NCBI RefSeq assembly: GCF_023630255.1
Contig: NZ_JALPRS010000001.1
Location: 124,001-188,000 of the forward strand
Source: Pontibacter deserti
GTDB lineage: Bacteria > Bacteroidota > Bacteroidia > Cytophagales > Hymenobacteraceae
Length of the DNA stretch: 64,000 nt
Direction of reading: 5' to 3'
The stretch's first letter is position 1. The number at the start of each line of letters is the position of its first letter. Position numbers and translations under genes: made by a program. Positions 16,756 to 25,835 of this stretch are shown here, piece after piece. A model generated the notes under the pieces. The model was not told the origin of the DNA. It worked only from the letters and a program-made list of their open reading frames with translations, and made no database searches.

Positions 16756-18555
16756 CTATAAATTCTTCAACCAGCTGTTGCGAAGCGCGAGTTGCTGTGG
16801 TGTGGCTTGTTCGTTTACTTCGAACAAATGCTTTTTAACCTCATCTTTGCTCAGGATTTTGCAGGCAATATCCTTTTGCTCGCCATTACGCTTAACTGTA
16901 AAAGTATAAGCATCGCCAATATTAAGTGTGCCTAGCTTAGGCAGCACCTGGTTCGCATTCCCTAAAGAAACAGCTACACCATCAAGGGCTATAATCTCAT
17001 CTCCAGGCTGCAAACCTGCTTTCTGCATTTCTTCATCTACCTGAGTTAAGGAAAGTACACCTCCCGGAGCACCAATAGCATAACCTAACCCTTTTACTTT
17101 ATTGCCTGTGCTTAAGGCAGCTTTATAGTTTATACCCAGTTTGCCAAAGTAAGAGGCAACTGGTAGTGGCTCTGCATTTTTAATATAGCTGTTCATAAAA
17201 TCAGCTATTTCCGGGTACGTTTTAGAAGCGAAGATTTCGAAGAACTCATTTTCCGGGAAAGCTTTATCAGGGCCATACTCTTTAGATAGCTCATTTATTA
17301 CTTCGCGCAGACCTCTTTTACCGCCTGATAACTCTAATAAACGGATATCCAGTAAGGTAGCTACAAGTGCCCCACGGTTGTAAATATTAAAGTACTGTTT
17401 ATGGCCTTCAGGGGTGTACGAAGTAAGTGCCAGTTTTTGCAGACTATAGTTCTTATCCAGTTGGTCATCGATCAGTAGCTTTTGCCTGGTATCGGCCAGG
17501 TAGGCAGGCAATGGTTTCTGGCCGCTGCGCAGTTGCATAATATGCGATGCCCACTCTGTTGTGCCCTCGTACAGCCACAAGTGCTGCGATGGCGTTGGCT
17601 GCACAAAATTAAACTGCTCTATAATTTCGCTGTGTATGTTAAGCGGCGTGATGATGTGGAAGAACTCGTGCGCAGCAATATCGGTCAGGTGTTTGGCATA
17701 CTCAGGGGTCAGGTCTTTTTCCTGCATTACATAACCTGAACTATACGAGTGTTCCCAGGCACCCCAATCCTGGTCTTCGAAGTGGTATAGGAACGTATAA
17801 CGATCCACCGGGAAATCAACCACAAACTTATGTGCAGATTCCAGCATGGTGGTCATGTTGGTCATCAGGTCCTGCGACTTTATCTTACCTGTTTTGGAGT
17901 AAGTATAAATATCAATGGTAGTGCCGTTATACTCCGTCTGTGCCTTGGTCAGATTACCGGCCATAATCGGGGAATCAACAATATGGTCATAGTCTTTAGC
18001 TACATAGTACCCATTCTTGTCGCTGCTAAGAGCAGTACCAACCAACCACTCTTTCGGGTGCTCCAGCTTAATACGCATTGGGGTAGCCTGTAAACCAGTT
18101 AAGTAACCAAATACAGCTTGTCCGTTAATCAAAGCATGGTCCTTTTCCAGAGAAGTGCCGCACATGGCGTATACCTGGTCTTTATCTACAGGCGTATCAA
18201 AGGTTTCAGCGATCTGGTAACTTATTTTACGTACCTTTTCGGGCTTGCTTAGTTGCCATTGGTTGGTGCTTATCTGCTTTGTTTCCAGCTCACGGCCTTT
18301 TTTATCATAGGCTTTAAAATCTTTTACAAAACGGCCCATATCCATGGTCTGGTAAGTACCGGGCGCAGTTGCTGCAAACTGGAAAGTATGGTTTTCAGCT
18401 TTCAGGCCTTTTACATCCAGTGTAACTTTAAAACGGTCATCTATACGGTCGTTCAGGTTAACGGTGTAAGTAAGTTCAGGGCTTTTAGAAGCTTCGGCTA
18501 TGGGTGCAAATGCCAGCAGGCAAAGCAGTGCAACCGAGGTGGTCATTTTTTTCAT
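16756..18555 (-). CDS. M61 family metallopeptidase with PDZ domain (glycyl aminopeptidase type)
   Basis: 599 residues from ATG 18555. The N-terminus MKKMTTSVALLCLLAFAPIAEA is a Sec signal peptide; in-frame codons upstream would bury it, so the later Met is preferred. A beta-rich N-terminal domain is followed by the zinc site H296-E297-x-x-H300 (AAHEFFHIITPLNIH) and a downstream Glu in LWLYEGTTEWASH, both typical of M61. A PDZ domain (~500-575: GAPGGVLSLTQVDEEMQKAGLQ, GDEIIALDGVAV) completes the family layout. It should act in the periplasm or at the cell surface, releasing N-terminal Gly/Ala. Monocistronic, with its own terminator. Confidence 0.93.
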   Translation of the reverse strand: MKKMTTSVALLCLLAFAPIAEASKSPELTYTVNLNDRIDDRFKVTLDVKGLKAENHTFQFAATAPGTYQTMDMGRFVKDFKAYDKKGRELETKQISTNQWQLSKPEKVRKISYQIAETFDTPVDKDQVYAMCGTSLEKDHALINGQAVFGYLTGLQATPMRIKLEHPKEWLVGTALSSDKNGYYVAKDYDHIVDSPIMAGNLTKAQTEYNGTTIDIYTYSKTGKIKSQDLMTNMTTMLESAHKFVVDFPVDRYTFLYHFEDQDWGAWEHSYSSGYVMQEKDLTPEYAKHLTDIAAHEFFHIITPLNIHSEIIEQFNFVQPTPSQHLWLYEGTTEWASHIMQLRSGQKPLPAYLADTRQKLLIDDQLDKNYSLQKLALTSYTPEGHKQYFNIYNRGALVATLLDIRLLELSGGKRGLREVINELSKEYGPDKAFPENEFFEIFASKTYPEIADFMNSYIKNAEPLPVASYFGKLGINYKAALSTGNKVKGLGYAIGAPGGVLSLTQVDEEMQKAGLQPGDEIIALDGVAVSLGNANQVLPKLGTLNIGDAYTFTVKRNGEQKDIACKILSKDEVKKHLFEVNEQATPQQLALRNSWLKNL

Positions 18556-18729
18556 AGTTAGAGAGTTTATTTTAAAATGAAAGTATAAAACCGGATGACC
18601 AATTGCCAACTAAATAGATGAACCTGCCCAACAACTCGACTAACTGCCTGCCCTGAAGATATAGCCTTTAATATATCGTAATTTCGGTTTAACCTGTATC
18701 TTAGCTTAGAACACGCACTAACTTAAACT

Positions 18730-19404
18730 ATGAACATACAGGAACTGGAACTGCACACACGGCAGCTTGGCGCAATAAAAAACTTCTATACACAGGTGCT
18801 GGAGCTTCCGGGGCATCACGAATCAGATAATCAGATTTGTTTTGCAGCCGGTAACTCCAAATTATACTTTAAACATGATCCTGAACGGTCGCCCGGTGTC
18901 TACCATTTTGCGTTTCGCGTTCCTTTTCTTTTGTTTGATGATATAGTAGAAAAGCTGCGCGGGCGAGTTGAGTTTCTACCAGATCCTGCATCCGGAAACG
19001 AAATAATAAAACACGTTGAGTGGCAGGCGCAGGCAGTCTACTTTCTGGACCCGGAAGGGAATATAGTTGAGATTATTGCGCATAAAACCATACCTGCCAT
19101 ACAGGATGTAAGTATAAATGCCCCGGCACATATAGTTTCAATTTGTGAGATAGGACTGGCCGTACCTGATGTACCTGCTTTTGCTACAGAACTGAAAAAT
19201 AAGCTTGAACTAAGCCAATGGAAAACAGGAAATGAAAAGTTTGAGGCGGTAGGCGATGCAGAAGGTCTTTTTATACTGGCAGAAGAAAATCGCCCGTGGT
19301 TCCCGACAAAACTTGGTGCCGCTGATTTGCCTGTGAGGGTTATGGTTAGCACGCCTGGTAAGGCAAATATAGAGGCGGGCCAATACACTATCGAGCAGCA
19401 TTAA
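18730..19404 (+). CDS. VOC (glyoxalase/bleomycin-resistance) superfamily protein
   Basis: 224 residues with two VOC modules. The first (1 to ~118) has LELHTRQLGAIKNFYTQVLELPG at the start and VYFLDPEGNIVEIIAHK at the end; the metal-ligand Glu of the family is present in NIVEII. The second half (~135-224) begins ICEIGLAVPDVPAFATELKNKLEL but is less complete and ends early, so it may be a degenerate second module. Substrate unknown; VOC proteins include glyoxalases, dioxygenases and thiol transferases. It is divergent from the M61 gene. Confidence 0.8.
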   Translation: MNIQELELHTRQLGAIKNFYTQVLELPGHHESDNQICFAAGNSKLYFKHDPERSPGVYHFAFRVPFLLFDDIVEKLRGRVEFLPDPASGNEIIKHVEWQAQAVYFLDPEGNIVEIIAHKTIPAIQDVSINAPAHIVSICEIGLAVPDVPAFATELKNKLELSQWKTGNEKFEAVGDAEGLFILAEENRPWFPTKLGAADLPVRVMVSTPGKANIEAGQYTIEQH

Positions 19405-19487
19405 GCCTCCCGAATTTTAGTAATAGCTTAACACTGCAGGCTTTAGCTCGTTTATAAAGGGAGTAAAACCTAAATAAGCTAAAAGCT

Positions 19488-20273
19488 ATGGAAAGAAACG
19501 ACGAATATTACAGCAACAACTATCAACAGCACTACAGTAACGAGAACAACCCTAGTCAGTTCAGTCAGCGTTACACGCAGCGGGGCAACTACTATGGCAT
19601 GCCGGATAACCAGCGCGAATATGGAAATGTGCGGATACAGCAGCGCCATGATTTTAATGATTTCAGCGAAGGCCCTGTAGGTGGCTACGGGGCAGGCAAC
19701 TATAACGAAAACTACGAGCGTGTGCACCGCAACCGCGACGACCATTATCGTTACGGAGATGATCCTCATTTTAAACAAAGTCATGGCTATACCGGCCAGA
19801 GCGACTACCGCAGCAATGACTACAGAAGCCAGGACTACAAAAACCGTGACCGAGATAATCAGAACTATAGCCGCGGACAGCAATACAGCTCAAACTATGA
19901 TGTAGCCGGAAACCGCCGTTATGCCCGCCAGGAAAACAGTTACGAAAACCCGGGACATGGCAGAAGATACAGTGAATATGGCCGCGACGAGCGCCGCAAC
20001 TATGGCCACGAACTGACAGACATCCATCATGACCGAGGCGAATTTGACCATAGCCGCCACGATAACAACTATGGCCGCAACTACAGACCTTCCAATCAGT
20101 TTGACTTTGATGAGAACAAGGAAGATTACCGCTATAGCGGGCGCATAGAGAGTACTGGCTCCAACAGAAATGAGAACCGCGAAAACATGAGCAGAGGCCC
20201 ACGTCCGTCCGGACCGGATTATTCCAAATGGTCACCGCTCGGAAGTTATGGTTATGAAACCTTTGGTATATAA
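19488..20273 (+). CDS. Low-complexity Tyr/Asn/Arg/Asp-rich disordered protein
   Basis: 261 residues with an extreme composition: Y, N, R, D, G, S and H dominate and hydrophobic residues are nearly absent. Recurring patches such as SNDYRSQDYKNRDRDNQNY, HDNNYGRNYRPSN and GRDERRNYGHEL are irregular variants of D/N-Y-R/G triplets, not exact repeats. A short ordered-looking tail, YSKWSPLGSYGYETFGI, ends the chain. There is no signal peptide. This composition resembles phase-separating or desiccation/stress proteins; that is inference. Initiator ATG 19488 is preceded by an A/G-rich stretch. A strong terminator follows 12 bases after the stop, so the gene is its own unit. Confidence 0.8.
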   Translation: MERNDEYYSNNYQQHYSNENNPSQFSQRYTQRGNYYGMPDNQREYGNVRIQQRHDFNDFSEGPVGGYGAGNYNENYERVHRNRDDHYRYGDDPHFKQSHGYTGQSDYRSNDYRSQDYKNRDRDNQNYSRGQQYSSNYDVAGNRRYARQENSYENPGHGRRYSEYGRDERRNYGHELTDIHHDRGEFDHSRHDNNYGRNYRPSNQFDFDENKEDYRYSGRIESTGSNRNENRENMSRGPRPSGPDYSKWSPLGSYGYETFGI

Positions 20274-20284
20274 TGTATAGCCGG

Positions 20285-20316
20285 AAAACGCCCGTTCTTT
20301 ACAACGGGCGTTTTTT
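20285..20316 (+). terminator. Intrinsic terminator after the disordered-protein gene
   Basis: AACGCCCGTT (20287-20296) pairs perfectly with AACGGGCGTT (20303-20312) across a 6-base loop. A T tract runs to 20316. It lies immediately after the stop at 20273. Confidence 0.9.
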
Positions 20317-20345
20317 ATACTTGCTATTTTACAAACAACCTCATT

Positions 20346-20831
20346 ATGAAAAAATATTGTTATCAGCTATTCCTGCTACTGCTGCCATGGCTTTACAGCT
20401 GCACCACGGCCAATCCAAAACAGCCAGAAGAAGAAACAGATTCTATCCTGGATGCTTACTGGATGCTGCTTTCGCTGGAGGGGCAAAGTCCGCAGAGTGA
20501 AAACAGCACACGAACCGCCTACATCCGTTTCCAGGAGCGCGAGAACGATGTAAAAGGCTTTGGCAGTTGTAACAACTTCTTCGGCAAATATGAGCTGAAC
20601 GGAAACTCGCTTAAACTATCAAGATTAAGCTCTACCCGTATGTCCTGCCCTGACATGGCGGAGGAAACCAGGTTTATGCAGGTGCTTGAGCGGGTTGATT
20701 CGTACAGAATTGCAGACAGAATCTTAACATTATACCAGGGGAATGAAGCTATTGCTACCTTCAGGAGTGGGAACCCCGATGAGTTAGAACAGCCGCCCCT
20801 TGATACTAAAATAAGAATTAAAAGACTTTGA
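20346..20831 (+). CDS. META domain lipoprotein (HslJ-like)
   Basis: 161 residues. The N-terminus MKKYCYQLFLLLLPWLYSC has a lipobox (LYSC), so the mature protein is probably lipid-anchored. The rest is one META domain: DAYWMLLSLEGQ at its start, FGSCNNFFGKYELNG (the family's G-x-x-GCN-F-G-Y motif), LKLSRLSSTRMSCPDMAEETRFMQVLE, then a terminal ILTLYQGNEAIATFR. META proteins include E. coli HslJ, linked to novobiocin resistance and heat shock. Molecular function is not known. The gap to the thioredoxin gene is 207 bases, so it is probably a separate unit. Confidence 0.85.
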   Translation: MKKYCYQLFLLLLPWLYSCTTANPKQPEEETDSILDAYWMLLSLEGQSPQSENSTRTAYIRFQERENDVKGFGSCNNFFGKYELNGNSLKLSRLSSTRMSCPDMAEETRFMQVLERVDSYRIADRILTLYQGNEAIATFRSGNPDELEQPPLDTKIRIKRL

Positions 20832-21038
20832 TTATACTACAGAAAATTAAACTTAAGTAGCAGACAGTGAATATACTTAGGTAAGAATTGCTGCGTTATA
20901 GCAGTACACTTTATAAACAGATACTTAGCGAAACAAACCTACCTAGTTGTTGAACTTATACTTACTCCTGTCAGGTTTTACAAGCAAGGCAGACTATAAG
21001 TATTTGCTGAAGATTCTCTCACCTTAAATTTCGCTGAT

Positions 21039-21509
21039 ATGTTTAAAAAGCACCTCTTGCCCCTCGTTTTTATAATCGCTTCTATCTTTGCAACTAATCA
21101 GGCTACGGCGCAAACTGCTGCCCACGAAAACTGGCTGCACGAGTATAACACAGCTTTAAAGCAAGCTAAAGCAGAGCATAAGCCAATTTTAATGGTATTT
21201 GCCGGTTCTGACTGGTGCAAGCCCTGCATTATGCTGAACAAGCAGGTATGGGAAACCGAAACCTTTGAAAAATACGCCAAGGAAAATCTGGTGCTATTAG
21301 AACTTGATTTCCCTAGATTTAAAAAGAACCAGTTACCAGCCGAGCAGGTAAAGCACAACGAGCAGCTAGCCGAAAAATATAACACAGAAGGCATTTTTCC
21401 GCTGGTAGTGCTGGTGGACGAAAATGGTAAGGTGATCTCCAAAACAGGATACAAAACCGGAGGTCCTGAAGCTTACGTAAAACATCTAAATGAACTGCTG
21501 CACCATTAA
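21039..21509 (+). CDS. Exported thioredoxin-fold protein (CKPC)
   Basis: 156 residues. Signal peptide MFKKHLLPLVFIIASIFATNQATAQ is followed by a thioredoxin fold with active site C60-K-P-C63 (FAGSDWCKPCIMLNKQV). Further family marks are FEKYAKENLVLLELDFPRFKKNQ and the cis-Pro region IFPLVVLVDENGKVI. It should act in the periplasm as a disulfide reductase. It opens a four-gene cassette: ApbE begins 16 bases later, then the DUF4266 and DUF3570 genes. In this setting it most likely keeps cysteines of a cassette partner reduced, possibly the Cys-rich tail of the DUF4266 protein (inference). Confidence 0.88.
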   Translation: MFKKHLLPLVFIIASIFATNQATAQTAAHENWLHEYNTALKQAKAEHKPILMVFAGSDWCKPCIMLNKQVWETETFEKYAKENLVLLELDFPRFKKNQLPAEQVKHNEQLAEKYNTEGIFPLVVLVDENGKVISKTGYKTGGPEAYVKHLNELLHH

Positions 21510-21525
21510 TTAACATTTATAGCCC

Positions 21526-22593
21526 ATGCTGCATCGCGTTAGCTTACTATTTATAGTTTGTTTGCTGCTGATGCAGGGGAATACATTTGCCCAGGGAGCA
21601 CCTTCTTCTGCCAAAGCGCACAAGAAAGTGCTCCTTTTAATGGGGACCCGATTTGAACTGGTAGCTGTAGCTGAAAGCGAGCAGCTTGCAAATAAAGCCA
21701 TAGATGCGGGTATAAATGAGATCAAACGTATCGAAGCCCTAATCTCGGAGTGGCAACCTACCAGCCAGACCAGCGCAATAAACCGGGCCGCAGGGTCCAT
21801 GCCTGTTTCTGTTGACCCCGAACTATACGACCTGATCTTCCGAAGTATAAAAATATCCAAACTTACAGGTGGCGCTTTTGATATTTCGTTTGCAGCTGCT
21901 TATAATATCTGGAAGTTTGATGGCAGCATGACCAAAATGCCATCCCCTGAAGAAGTTGCCGCTTCCGTTAAACACATAGGTTACGAACATATCATACTCG
22001 ATCCTAAAAACCACAGCGTATTCCTGGAAGACCCGGAAATGAGGATCGGGTTTGGAGCGATTGGTAAAGGCTATGCAGCTAACCGGGCACGTGATGTGAT
22101 GCGCAAAATGGGTATAAAGGCCGGTATAGTTAATGCCGCCGGCGACATGATTACCTGGGGCAAACAACCCGACGGACAGCCCTGGTACGTGGGCATTGCC
22201 GACCCAGCCGAAAAAGACAAAGTATTCAGTTGGCTCACAGCTAGCGAAACAGCCATCGTTACCTCCGGCGATTATGAGAAGTATGCAGAAATAGACGGCA
22301 AACGTTACGGCCACATCATCGACCCCAGAACCGGCTACCCTGCCACCGGCCTTAAAAGTGTTACCATCATCTGCCCCGATGCCGAACTGGCTGATGCGCT
22401 GGCTACCGCTACTTTTGTGCTTGGCCCTGAAGAAGGTATGTACCTAATCAACCAGCTGAAAGGAGTGGAGTGCCTGATGATAACAGATAAAAACGAAATG
22501 CTGACATCGGATAACCTGCACCTGCACTTTTACCAGAACAAAAAATCTCCCTCCAGTACAAGCAAAACAGCCAAAGCCCCTAAACAACCTTAA
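21526..22593 (+). CDS. apbE: FAD:protein FMN transferase
   Basis: 355 residues. Signal peptide MLHRVSLLFIVCLLLMQGNTFAQ gives export. ApbE motifs: LISEWQPTSQTSAINRAAG, GGAFDISFAAAYNIWKF, GFGAIGKGYAANRARD, NAAGDMITWG and HIIDPRTGYPATGLKSV. The C-terminus has a Ser/Thr/Lys-rich tail. ApbE enzymes move FMN from FAD onto a Thr/Ser of exported redox proteins. No Nqr/Rnf subunit or classic FMN-binding protein is encoded in the window, so the acceptor may be a cassette partner or a distant gene. Gaps of 16 and 12 bases to its neighbours indicate an operon. Confidence 0.93.
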   Translation: MLHRVSLLFIVCLLLMQGNTFAQGAPSSAKAHKKVLLLMGTRFELVAVAESEQLANKAIDAGINEIKRIEALISEWQPTSQTSAINRAAGSMPVSVDPELYDLIFRSIKISKLTGGAFDISFAAAYNIWKFDGSMTKMPSPEEVAASVKHIGYEHIILDPKNHSVFLEDPEMRIGFGAIGKGYAANRARDVMRKMGIKAGIVNAAGDMITWGKQPDGQPWYVGIADPAEKDKVFSWLTASETAIVTSGDYEKYAEIDGKRYGHIIDPRTGYPATGLKSVTIICPDAELADALATATFVLGPEEGMYLINQLKGVECLMITDKNEMLTSDNLHLHFYQNKKSPSSTSKTAKAPKQP

Positions 22594-22605
22594 TGCTCTT
22601 ATACT

Positions 22606-22833
22606 ATGAAAACGAGATTCAGAACATTGCTTGCATGTATCGGGCTTATTGCCACAGGCTTGCTGAGCGGTTGCGAAACAGTGAAGCCGTTCCAGAAATC
22701 CTACCTGAACGAAGAGGAAATGCAGCTGAGCGCACGGAAGGTACAAACCTTTGAAATGAACTTTGAATCGTACAGAGAGGGTGCAGCCGGGGCTACCGGT
22801 GGTAAAATGGGAGGAGGCTGCGGATGCAACTAA
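22606..22833 (+). CDS. DUF4266 small lipoprotein with Cys-rich tail
   Basis: 75 residues. The N-terminus is a lipoprotein signal (MKTRFRTLLACIGLIATGLLSGC). A short helical body, EEEMQLSARKVQTFEMNFESYREG, follows. The C-terminus is glycine-rich and ends GGGCGCN. This matches the DUF4266 family, which I know mainly as a neighbour of DUF3570, ApbE and thioredoxin genes. The last 10 bases overlap the start of the DUF3570 gene in another frame, implying coupled translation. The tail also contains GAT preceded by AG, vaguely like the SGAT of FMN-acceptor proteins; I would not call it a flavinylation site on that alone. Confidence 0.85.
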   Translation: MKTRFRTLLACIGLIATGLLSGCETVKPFQKSYLNEEEMQLSARKVQTFEMNFESYREGAAGATGGKMGGGCGCN

Positions 22834-24041
22834 AGTATATCGGGATGCTGGTAGCTTGCACTATGGCTACCTCTTCCATGGCACAGAACACAACTACAAC
22901 AACAACTACAACCAGTGGCCGCAGAGTACGGGAATTGTCGCCGGCAGAAGTAAATATACTGGGGAGCTACTACAGCCAGACTGGTGAGCACTCGCCGGTA
23001 ACAGGTGGCATCGGTACCGAAGAACTGACTGATATCACACCAACTATCATCGTAAATGTGCCCTTGGATACGGTTACCAACCTGAACGTAAATTTCGGGA
23101 TGGATTTCTATAGTTCGGCATCGTCTGATGAGATCGATTATAATGTTTCCGGTGCTTCTAAATCTGACATCCGCACACACCTGAACGTGGGCATCAGCCG
23201 CAGCAACAACGCCCGCAGAACTATAAAAGGCATTACCATCGGCGGCTCCACCGAATATGATTATCAGTCGATTTCGGTAGGGGTGAACTGGGCAAAAATT
23301 TCCAGGGACGGAAACCGGGAGCTTAGCCTGGGCGCCCTGGCTTATTTTGATACATGGTCGCGTATTTACCCGATTGAGCTGCGCGGGCAAGGCGAGCTGC
23401 TGAGCGAGGATAAACGGCAATCTTATAGTTTGTCGGCTACACTTTCACAGGTGATCAATCGTAAAATGCAGGCCGCCCTTTCGTCAGATATCGTGTACCA
23501 GACCGGTTTGCTTTCCACGCCTTTTCATAGGGTTTACTTCCAGGACCAGGAATTGCCCGACATCGAGCGCCTGCCCGATAATCGCTATAAATATCCGGTA
23601 GGTTTGCGCTTTAACTACTATACTTCCGATTACCTGACGATGCGCATCTTTTACCGGTTTTATACCGATAGCTGGGGTATGACAGCCAATACCGTAGAGC
23701 TGGAAACGCCGATCAAAATAGGCCCATTCTTTTCATTCTACCCGTTCTACCGCTACCATACCCAAACCGCTATCGATTATTTTGCACCCTATAAAGAACA
23801 TACTTCAACCGAAGAATTTTATACTTCAGACTACGACCTGGCAGGTATAAACAGCCACAAAGCCGGCCTTGGGGTGCGCTATTCGCCGCTGGAAGGAATT
23901 GCCCGGTTTGGTTTGCCTTTCTCGAAAAATGCCACCCGCTTTAAAAGTATAGAGCTACGGGCAGGTAATTACTGGCGCAGCGACGGACTCAACGCGTTCA
24001 TCATCAGTGCCGATCTGGGCTTTACCCTCCCTGACAGATAG
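22824..24041 (+). CDS. DUF3570 outer-membrane beta-barrel protein
   Basis: 405 residues. Signal peptide MQLKYIGMLVACTMATSSMAQ, then a run of eight threonines (residues ~23-31, encoded by an ACA/ACT repeat). The rest is a long beta-strand-rich region with alternating aromatic pattern: TIIVNVPLDTVTNLNVNFGMDFYSSASSD at its start, then LTMRIFYRFYTDSWGM and ELRAGNYWRSDGLNAFIISADLGFTLPDR at the end. This is the DUF3570 family and is predicted to be an outer-membrane barrel. It overlaps the DUF4266 gene by 10 bases and ends the cassette. Its stop lies one base from the end of the convergent arsenate reductase gene. Confidence 0.88.
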   Translation: MQLKYIGMLVACTMATSSMAQNTTTTTTTTSGRRVRELSPAEVNILGSYYSQTGEHSPVTGGIGTEELTDITPTIIVNVPLDTVTNLNVNFGMDFYSSASSDEIDYNVSGASKSDIRTHLNVGISRSNNARRTIKGITIGGSTEYDYQSISVGVNWAKISRDGNRELSLGALAYFDTWSRIYPIELRGQGELLSEDKRQSYSLSATLSQVINRKMQAALSSDIVYQTGLLSTPFHRVYFQDQELPDIERLPDNRYKYPVGLRFNYYTSDYLTMRIFYRFYTDSWGMTANTVELETPIKIGPFFSFYPFYRYHTQTAIDYFAPYKEHTSTEEFYTSDYDLAGINSHKAGLGVRYSPLEGIARFGLPFSKNATRFKSIELRAGNYWRSDGLNAFIISADLGFTLPDR

Positions 24042-24042
24042 A

Positions 24043-24660
24043 TTATACCTGTCTGAAAACATACAGCATTTCACGGCCTATCTGTAAGGCTCGTTCACGG
24101 TAGGCTTGGGCTTGCTGCGGGGTATTATCTGATGCTTTAGGATCGTTGTAAGTAATGGCAATGCGTTTCTCAACGCCGGGCACAAACGGGCAGTTGTCAT
24201 CCGCATCGGAGCAGGTCATTACAGCTGCAAAATCAGCTTTAGGGTTGGCCACATCATCAAACCGTTTCGACCACACTTCTATAGTTGGCTCATCAGGGCT
24301 ATACTTTACTTTATACTTCGGATTTATAGTTTCCGGACCCGTCTCTATCTCAAACCCAAGTTCCTGCATGGCCTGTACGGCAGCCGGGTAAAAAGCAGTC
24401 GCCTCGGTTCCACCGGAGTAAGTTTTTACAGCAGGTATGTTATAGTTTGCAGCAGCGGCCTGCGCCCATAGTTGCGCCATATGGCTGCGCCGCGAGTTGT
24501 GCGTGCAGATAAACACCAGGTTTATATTTTGGCCGGCTTTCTTTTTCTGTTTGATATAGTCCGTCAGTTGATTTAGTAGCTCCTTTCGCTCTTCCGGGAT
24601 CTGGTCAAACGTTTGGGAAAGTTGTGCTATAGTTTGGGAGAGGGTTGGGTTTAGGCTCAT
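24043..24660 (-). CDS. Arsenate reductase, low-MW protein-tyrosine-phosphatase fold
   Basis: 205 residues. The N-terminal ~45 residues are a helical extension. The phosphatase loop then reads C52-x5-R58 ([12 protein letters not shown]). Further on, [18 protein letters not shown] supplies the Cys pair that relays the disulfide in thioredoxin-coupled ArsC enzymes, and DPKASDNTP carries the DP motif. It reduces arsenate to arsenite for export or methylation. It overlaps the acr3 gene by four bases (ATGA), so the two are translationally coupled, which supports the arsenic role over a generic phosphatase. The N-terminal extension is longer than in B. subtilis ArsC. Confidence 0.9.
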   Translation of the reverse strand: MSLNPTLSQTIAQLSQTFDQIPEERKELLNQLTDYIKQKKKAGQNINLVFICTHNSRRSHMAQLWAQAAAANYNIPAVKTYSGGTEATAFYPAAVQAMQELGFEIETGPETINPKYKVKYSPDEPTIEVWSKRFDDVANPKADFAAVMTCSDADDNCPFVPGVEKRIAITYNDPKASDNTPQQAQAYRERALQIGREMLYVFRQV

Positions 24661-25736
24661 GCTGTTTCTTTGGTGAGTTTGTCTTTGTATAGTTTACGAC
24701 GTAGCCAGAAAGCTACATTTACCAGCGCAATAAGTGCCGGCACTTCCACCAGCGGACCAACTACCCCGGCAAATGCTTCTCCGGAGTTAAGGCCAAACAC
24801 GGCAATGGCTACGGCAATGGCCAGCTCAAAATTGTTGCCGGCCGCCGTAAACGCCACTGATGCGTTCTCGGCATAGTTAGCTCCCGCCGCTTTGGAAACT
24901 ATAAAGCTAACCAGGAACATCACGGCAAAGTAAATTACTAACGGCACCGCTATACGCAGTACATCAAATGGTATGGTTACGATCAGCTCACCTTTTAAAC
25001 TGAACATCACAACTATAGTAAACAGCAGGGCAATTAAAGTGATAGGAGAGATGGCAGGCAAGAATTTGGTCTGATACCAGTCCTGGCCTTTCAGCGGCAC
25101 CAGTATTACCCGGCTCAGCACACCCAGCACGAAAGGAATACCTAAGTAAATAGCCACACTCTCTGCAATCACGCTGATCGAGATATCAACTATAGCACCT
25201 TCGAAACCAAACAGTGGCGGTAGCTTAGTGATGAATAACCAGGCATAAAAGCTATAAAGAAACACCTGAAAGATACTGTTAAGCGCAACCAGTCCGGCGG
25301 CGTATTCACGGCTACCATCGGCCAAGTCGTTCCATACCAAAACCATCGCAATGCAACGTGCCAGACCGATAATTATAAGCCCGGTCATGTACTCAGGGTA
25401 ATCGCGCAGAAAAGTAATAGCAAGTATAAACATCAGCAACGGGCCAAGTATCCAGTTCAGCAACAGCGATAATCCTATCACTTTTACATTGCCGAACACT
25501 TTTGGCAGCAACCTATAGTTTACCTTAGCCAGCGGCGGGTACATCATCAAAATTAAACCAATAGCAATGGGTATGTTGGTAGTACCGCTGGAAAGGGAAT
25601 TGATGTAGCCGGAACTGTCAGGTATAAAGTAGCCCATAGCCACGCCGATCAACATTGCCAGGAAGATCCAAAGGGTGAGGTAACGATCCAGGAAGCCCAG
25701 TTTTTTCCGGTTGTGGGCAGGTGCGCAGTGTTCCAT
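24657..25736 (-). CDS. acr3: Acr3-family arsenite efflux transporter
   Basis: 359 residues from ATG 25736 ([25 protein letters not shown]); an earlier in-frame codon would add 15 residues without support. There are ten hydrophobic segments. The Acr3 signature [18 protein letters not shown], with its conserved Cys, is followed by [18 protein letters not shown] and [36 protein letters not shown]. It exports arsenite across the inner membrane using the proton-motive force. It is downstream of arsM, but separated by a 300-base gap that holds an inverted-repeat element. Confidence 0.95.
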   Translation of the reverse strand: MEHCAPAHNRKKLGFLDRYLTLWIFLAMLIGVAMGYFIPDSSGYINSLSSGTTNIPIAIGLILMMYPPLAKVNYRLLPKVFGNVKVIGLSLLLNWILGPLLMFILAITFLRDYPEYMTGLIIIGLARCIAMVLVWNDLADGSREYAAGLVALNSIFQVFLYSFYAWLFITKLPPLFGFEGAIVDISISVIAESVAIYLGIPFVLGVLSRVILVPLKGQDWYQTKFLPAISPITLIALLFTIVVMFSLKGELIVTIPFDVLRIAVPLVIYFAVMFLVSFIVSKAAGANYAENASVAFTAAGNNFELAIAVAIAVFGLNSGEAFAGVVGPLVEVPALIALVNVAFWLRRKLYKDKLTKETA

Positions 25737-25770
25737 TTTCGGGTGTAAAGGTGTGTTGTAGATAATGGCG

Positions 25771-25815
25771 CGAGCGTCCACGCTCGTGACTTGCTATGGT
25801 TGGGCCTCTGGCCCA
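25771..25815. repeat. Two short palindromes between acr3 and the inverted repeat
   Basis: CGAGCG-TCCA-CGCTCG (25771-25786) and TGGGCC-TCT-GGCCCA (25801-25815) are perfect 6-bp stems with 3-4 base loops, 14 bases apart. They lie just upstream of the acr3 start in an untranslated stretch. Such GC-rich mini-palindromes are typical of dispersed intergenic elements in this phylum (recollection, not a search). Confidence 0.7.
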
Positions 25816-25835
25816 GTCGGTTATATGTTTATATT

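Noticed and set aside
19479-20235. Long minus-strand open frames opposite the disordered-protein gene
   Set aside because: Mirror effect of the biased codon use of the plus-strand gene; the Val/Ile- and Cys/His-rich products have no family and no start signals.
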